Source: Haliscomenobacter sp038240665 (GTDB lineage: Bacteria; Bacteroidota; Bacteroidia; Chitinophagales; Saprospiraceae). Taken from it: a stretch of 8,396 nt of DNA. A model generated the notes under the pieces. That model was not told where the DNA came from, made no database searches, and saw only the letters and a list, made by a program, of their open reading frames with translations. How positions within the stretch are numbered: position 1 is the stretch's first letter; each line of letters begins with the position of its first letter. Location of the stretch: positions 1-8,396 of the forward strand of contig JBBRGN010000219.1 in NCBI GenBank assembly GCA_038240665.1. Direction: 5' to 3'. The position numbers and the translations under genes are program-made. Shown here piece by piece: positions 6,793 to 8,396 of the stretch.

Positions 6793-6951
6793 ATACACGG
6801 CGTGGAATGATCAGGTGATTTTTGTCCCTTTCTTTTTCTCTACTGCCTTACAAATCCTCGCCGTAGCAAATGGCTACGTCTTCGCTTTGGGCTTTGTCGG
6901 TCAAAAAAAGAAATTCGCTAAAATTTCACCTGCCCACCCCATGCTGTGTAT
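6793..6951. repeat. imperfect long palindrome, MITE/REP-like intergenic element
   Basis: A single symmetric element of about 159 bases. The outer arms are ATACAC.GC.TGG on the left and its inverted complement ending GTGTAT (6946-6951) on the right. Inside these are CAGGTGA (6812-6818) with TCACCTG (6926-6932), TTTCTTTTT (6829-6837) with AAAAAGAAA (6905-6913), ACAAA (6850-6854) with TTTGT (6893-6897), and a perfect central hairpin CGTAGC-AAATG-GCTACG (6862-6878). The midpoints of these pairs all fall at about 6870-6874, so they form one long cruciform/hairpin rather than chance pairs. Terminal inverted repeats, small size and no coding capacity fit a MITE- or REP-type dispersed element. AGAAAT at 6789-6794 and 6955-6960 could be a remnant target duplication, but is weak. 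Copy number cannot be judged from this window. Confidence 0.6.
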
Positions 6952-6971
6952 AGCAGAAATGTAGATTTTAC

Positions 6972-6979
6972 TACCTTTG
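6972..6979 (+). promoter_or_regulatory. candidate tkt promoter, Bacteroidota -7 box
   Basis: TACCTTTG matches the Bacteroidota -7 consensus TAnnTTTG exactly and ends 20 bases before the tkt ATG, giving a short leader. The -33 TTG is poor: the nearest candidate is GTG at 6946-6948, 23 bases upstream, which belongs to the terminal repeat of the palindromic element. Confidence 0.5.
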
Positions 6980-6999
6980 GATAATCGAAACAAAATTAA

Positions 7000-8396
7000 A
7001 TGGAACCTACTTTGAAACACTCTGAAACCTCAGACCAATTGTCGATGCGCGCAGCCGATAACATTCGGATCCTAGCGGCAGCCATGGTTGAAAAAGCGCA
7101 ATCTGGCCACCCTGGTGGACCGATGGGAGGTGCTGACTTCACGCACGTTTTGTTTTCCGAATTTTTGGAATACGATCCCACGGATATGCACTGGCCGCTC
7201 CGCGACCGTTTTTTCTTGGACCCAGGGCACATGTCGGCTATGCTATATGGCCAGCAATACTTGTTGGGCAATTTCAACAAACAAGAAATCATCGATTTCC
7301 GTCAGTGGGGTAGCCCCACTCCTGGTCACCCAGAAATTGATGTAGAACGTGGCATCGAAAACACCTCTGGCCCATTGGGGTTAGGTCATGCTTTTGGGAT
7401 TGGTGCTGCCATTGCCGAGCGTTTTTTGGAAGCACGTTTTGGCACAGCTGTAACCCACAAAACCTACCTCTACATCTCCGATGGCGGGGTACAGGAAGAA
7501 ATTTCTCAAGGTGCAGGTCGCATCGCAGGACACTTAGGGTTGGGGCAGATTGTGATGTTCTATGACGCCAATGACATTCAGTTGTCGACCGAAGTAGACG
7601 AAGTAACCCACGAAGATACGGCTAAAAAATACGAATCCTGGGGCTGGCATGTGATGACCATCCCAGGCAACGACCATGCTGCTATACGCAAGGCCATCCA
7701 GGCCGGAATTGATGAAACCGAGCGTCCAACCTTGATCATCGGAAAAACCTTGATGGGCAAAGGCGTACGCAAAGATGATGGCAGCGCATTTGAAGGTGAA
7801 GTAGAGCTACATGGTAAACCACTCGGTCAATCGAAAGCATCTTATGCAAAAACGGTAGAAGGATTGGGCGGTGATTTGAATGATCCATTCGTAATTTTTC
7901 CAGATGTAGCCGCGCACTACGCCGAGGTACTGAAACAAAAAACGGCTAAAGCTGCTGAACGTAAAAAAGCTTTCCAAGCCTGGGAAGCCAGCAACCCTGA
8001 GTTGGCGGCAAAATTACAGCATTTCTTCAAACGCGAGCTCCCTGCGATCGACTGGTCGGCCATCGAGCAAAAAGCGGATGATGCTACTCGTAATGCATCG
8101 GGTGCAGTATTGGCCTATTTGGCTGGAAAAATTGAGAACCTGGTAGTTGCTTCCGCCGACTTGAGCAACAGCGACAAAACAGATTCTTTCCTCAAAAAAA
8201 CGCATAGCTTCAAAAAAGGCGATTTTACAGGTTCGTTTTTGCAAGCTGGTGTAGCGGAATTGACGATGGCGGCTCTTACCATCGGCATGTCGCTACACGG
8301 TGGTATCATCCCAGCTTGTGCTACGTTTTTTGCTTTCTCTGATTATATGAAACCCGCCATTCGGGTCTGTGCATTGATGGAAAAGCCAGCTATTTT
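7000..8396 (+). CDS. tkt: transketolase, 3' end cut by window edge
   Basis: A thiamine-diphosphate enzyme that moves two-carbon units between xylulose-5-phosphate and ribose-5-phosphate or erythrose-4-phosphate in the non-oxidative pentose-phosphate pathway. Visible are 465 codons of a protein normally about 660-680 long. The ThDP domain has SGHPGGPMG (35-43, His37), DPGHMSA (74-80, His77), TPGHPE (107-112), TSGPLGLG (122-129), and the ThDP/Mg motif SDGG...N with Asp161 and Asn191 spaced as Asp155/Asn185 in E. coli TktA; HGKPLG is at 271-276. The pyrimidine domain begins about 365 with SADLSNSDKTD (385-395) and the catalytic Glu420 in VAELTMAALTIG. It keeps full-length single-chain architecture, not the split archaeal-type form. 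Variants such as SDG for GDG and SDKTD look like a Bacteroidota-type transketolase. The ATG at 7000 is the first in frame after the promoter; Met16 is an alternative. The C-terminal domain lies outside the window. Confidence 0.97.
   Translation, partial: MEPTLKHSETSDQLSMRAADNIRILAAAMVEKAQSGHPGGPMGGADFTHVLFSEFLEYDPTDMHWPLRDRFFLDPGHMSAMLYGQQYLLGNFNKQEIIDFRQWGSPTPGHPEIDVERGIENTSGPLGLGHAFGIGAAIAERFLEARFGTAVTHKTYLYISDGGVQEEISQGAGRIAGHLGLGQIVMFYDANDIQLSTEVDEVTHEDTAKKYESWGWHVMTIPGNDHAAIRKAIQAGIDETERPTLIIGKTLMGKGVRKDDGSAFEGEVELHGKPLGQSKASYAKTVEGLGGDLNDPFVIFPDVAAHYAEVLKQKTAKAAERKKAFQAWEASNPELAAKLQHFFKRELPAIDWSAIEQKADDATRNASGAVLAYLAGKIENLVVASADLSNSDKTDSFLKKTHSFKKGDFTGSFLQAGVAELTMAALTIGMSLHGGIIPACATFFAFSDYMKPAIRVCALMEKPAI

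Larger units (their letters stand above)
6623..6999. other. divergent intergenic region, lipoprotein / tkt
   Basis: This 377-base stretch has no coding frame of note. It lies between the divergent starts of the lipoprotein gene and tkt. It holds an 8-base inverted repeat (6678-6721), a TTTTGGCCAAAA palindrome (6730-6741), a roughly 159-base imperfect palindromic element (6793-6951) and a candidate tkt promoter (6972-6979). No promoter with good spacing was found for the lipoprotein gene; TACGCTTTG on the minus strand (6669-6677) has one base too many between TA and TTTG. Confidence 0.75.

Overview
This window carries a chromosomal pentose-phosphate-pathway locus from what looks like a member of the Bacteroidota, most likely a Saprospiraceae/Haliscomenobacter-like bacterium. 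That placement is inferred from several signs: moderate GC content, start codons without strong Shine-Dalgarno sequences, a TAnnTTTG-type promoter element before the transketolase gene, a lipoprotein with an FFSC-KKD lipobox, an outer-membrane protein whose signal peptide ends in NAQ, and a transketolase with the SADLSNSDKTD signature. No plasmid, phage, CRISPR, tRNA or rRNA signal was seen.

Left part, minus strand (1-4016): a tight operon transcribed rpiB -> gnd -> zwf -> pgl, with gaps of 36, 14 and 12 bases. It encodes the whole oxidative branch (glucose-6-phosphate dehydrogenase, 6-phosphogluconolactonase, 6-phosphogluconate dehydrogenase) plus ribose-5-phosphate isomerase B. pgl is cut by the left window edge.

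Middle (4331-6622): three genes with no evident sugar-phosphate role. They are a secreted beta-barrel-like outer-membrane protein (+), a DedA-family membrane protein closely resembling E. coli DedA (+), and a Cys-rich lipoprotein (-) convergent with the DedA gene. Gene-free regions at 4017-4330 and 6623-6999 flank this block.

Right part (7000-8396, plus strand): a transketolase gene cut by the right edge. With the left operon it links the oxidative and non-oxidative branches, making NAD(P)H, ribose-5-phosphate and the sugar-phosphate interconversions.

The main observations are: (i) Gnd has Asp-Lys-Asp where NADP-specific relatives have Asn-Arg-Thr/Ser, while Zwf keeps its NADP-type Arg, suggesting the two dehydrogenases use different cofactors; (ii) a previously unannotated imperfect palindrome of about 159 bp (6793-6951) lies directly upstream of, and partly within, the transketolase promoter and looks like a dispersed MITE/REP-like element; (iii) there are smaller repeats in the intergenic regions. 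I found no convincing novel defence or mobile system; most of the window is ordinary core metabolism.
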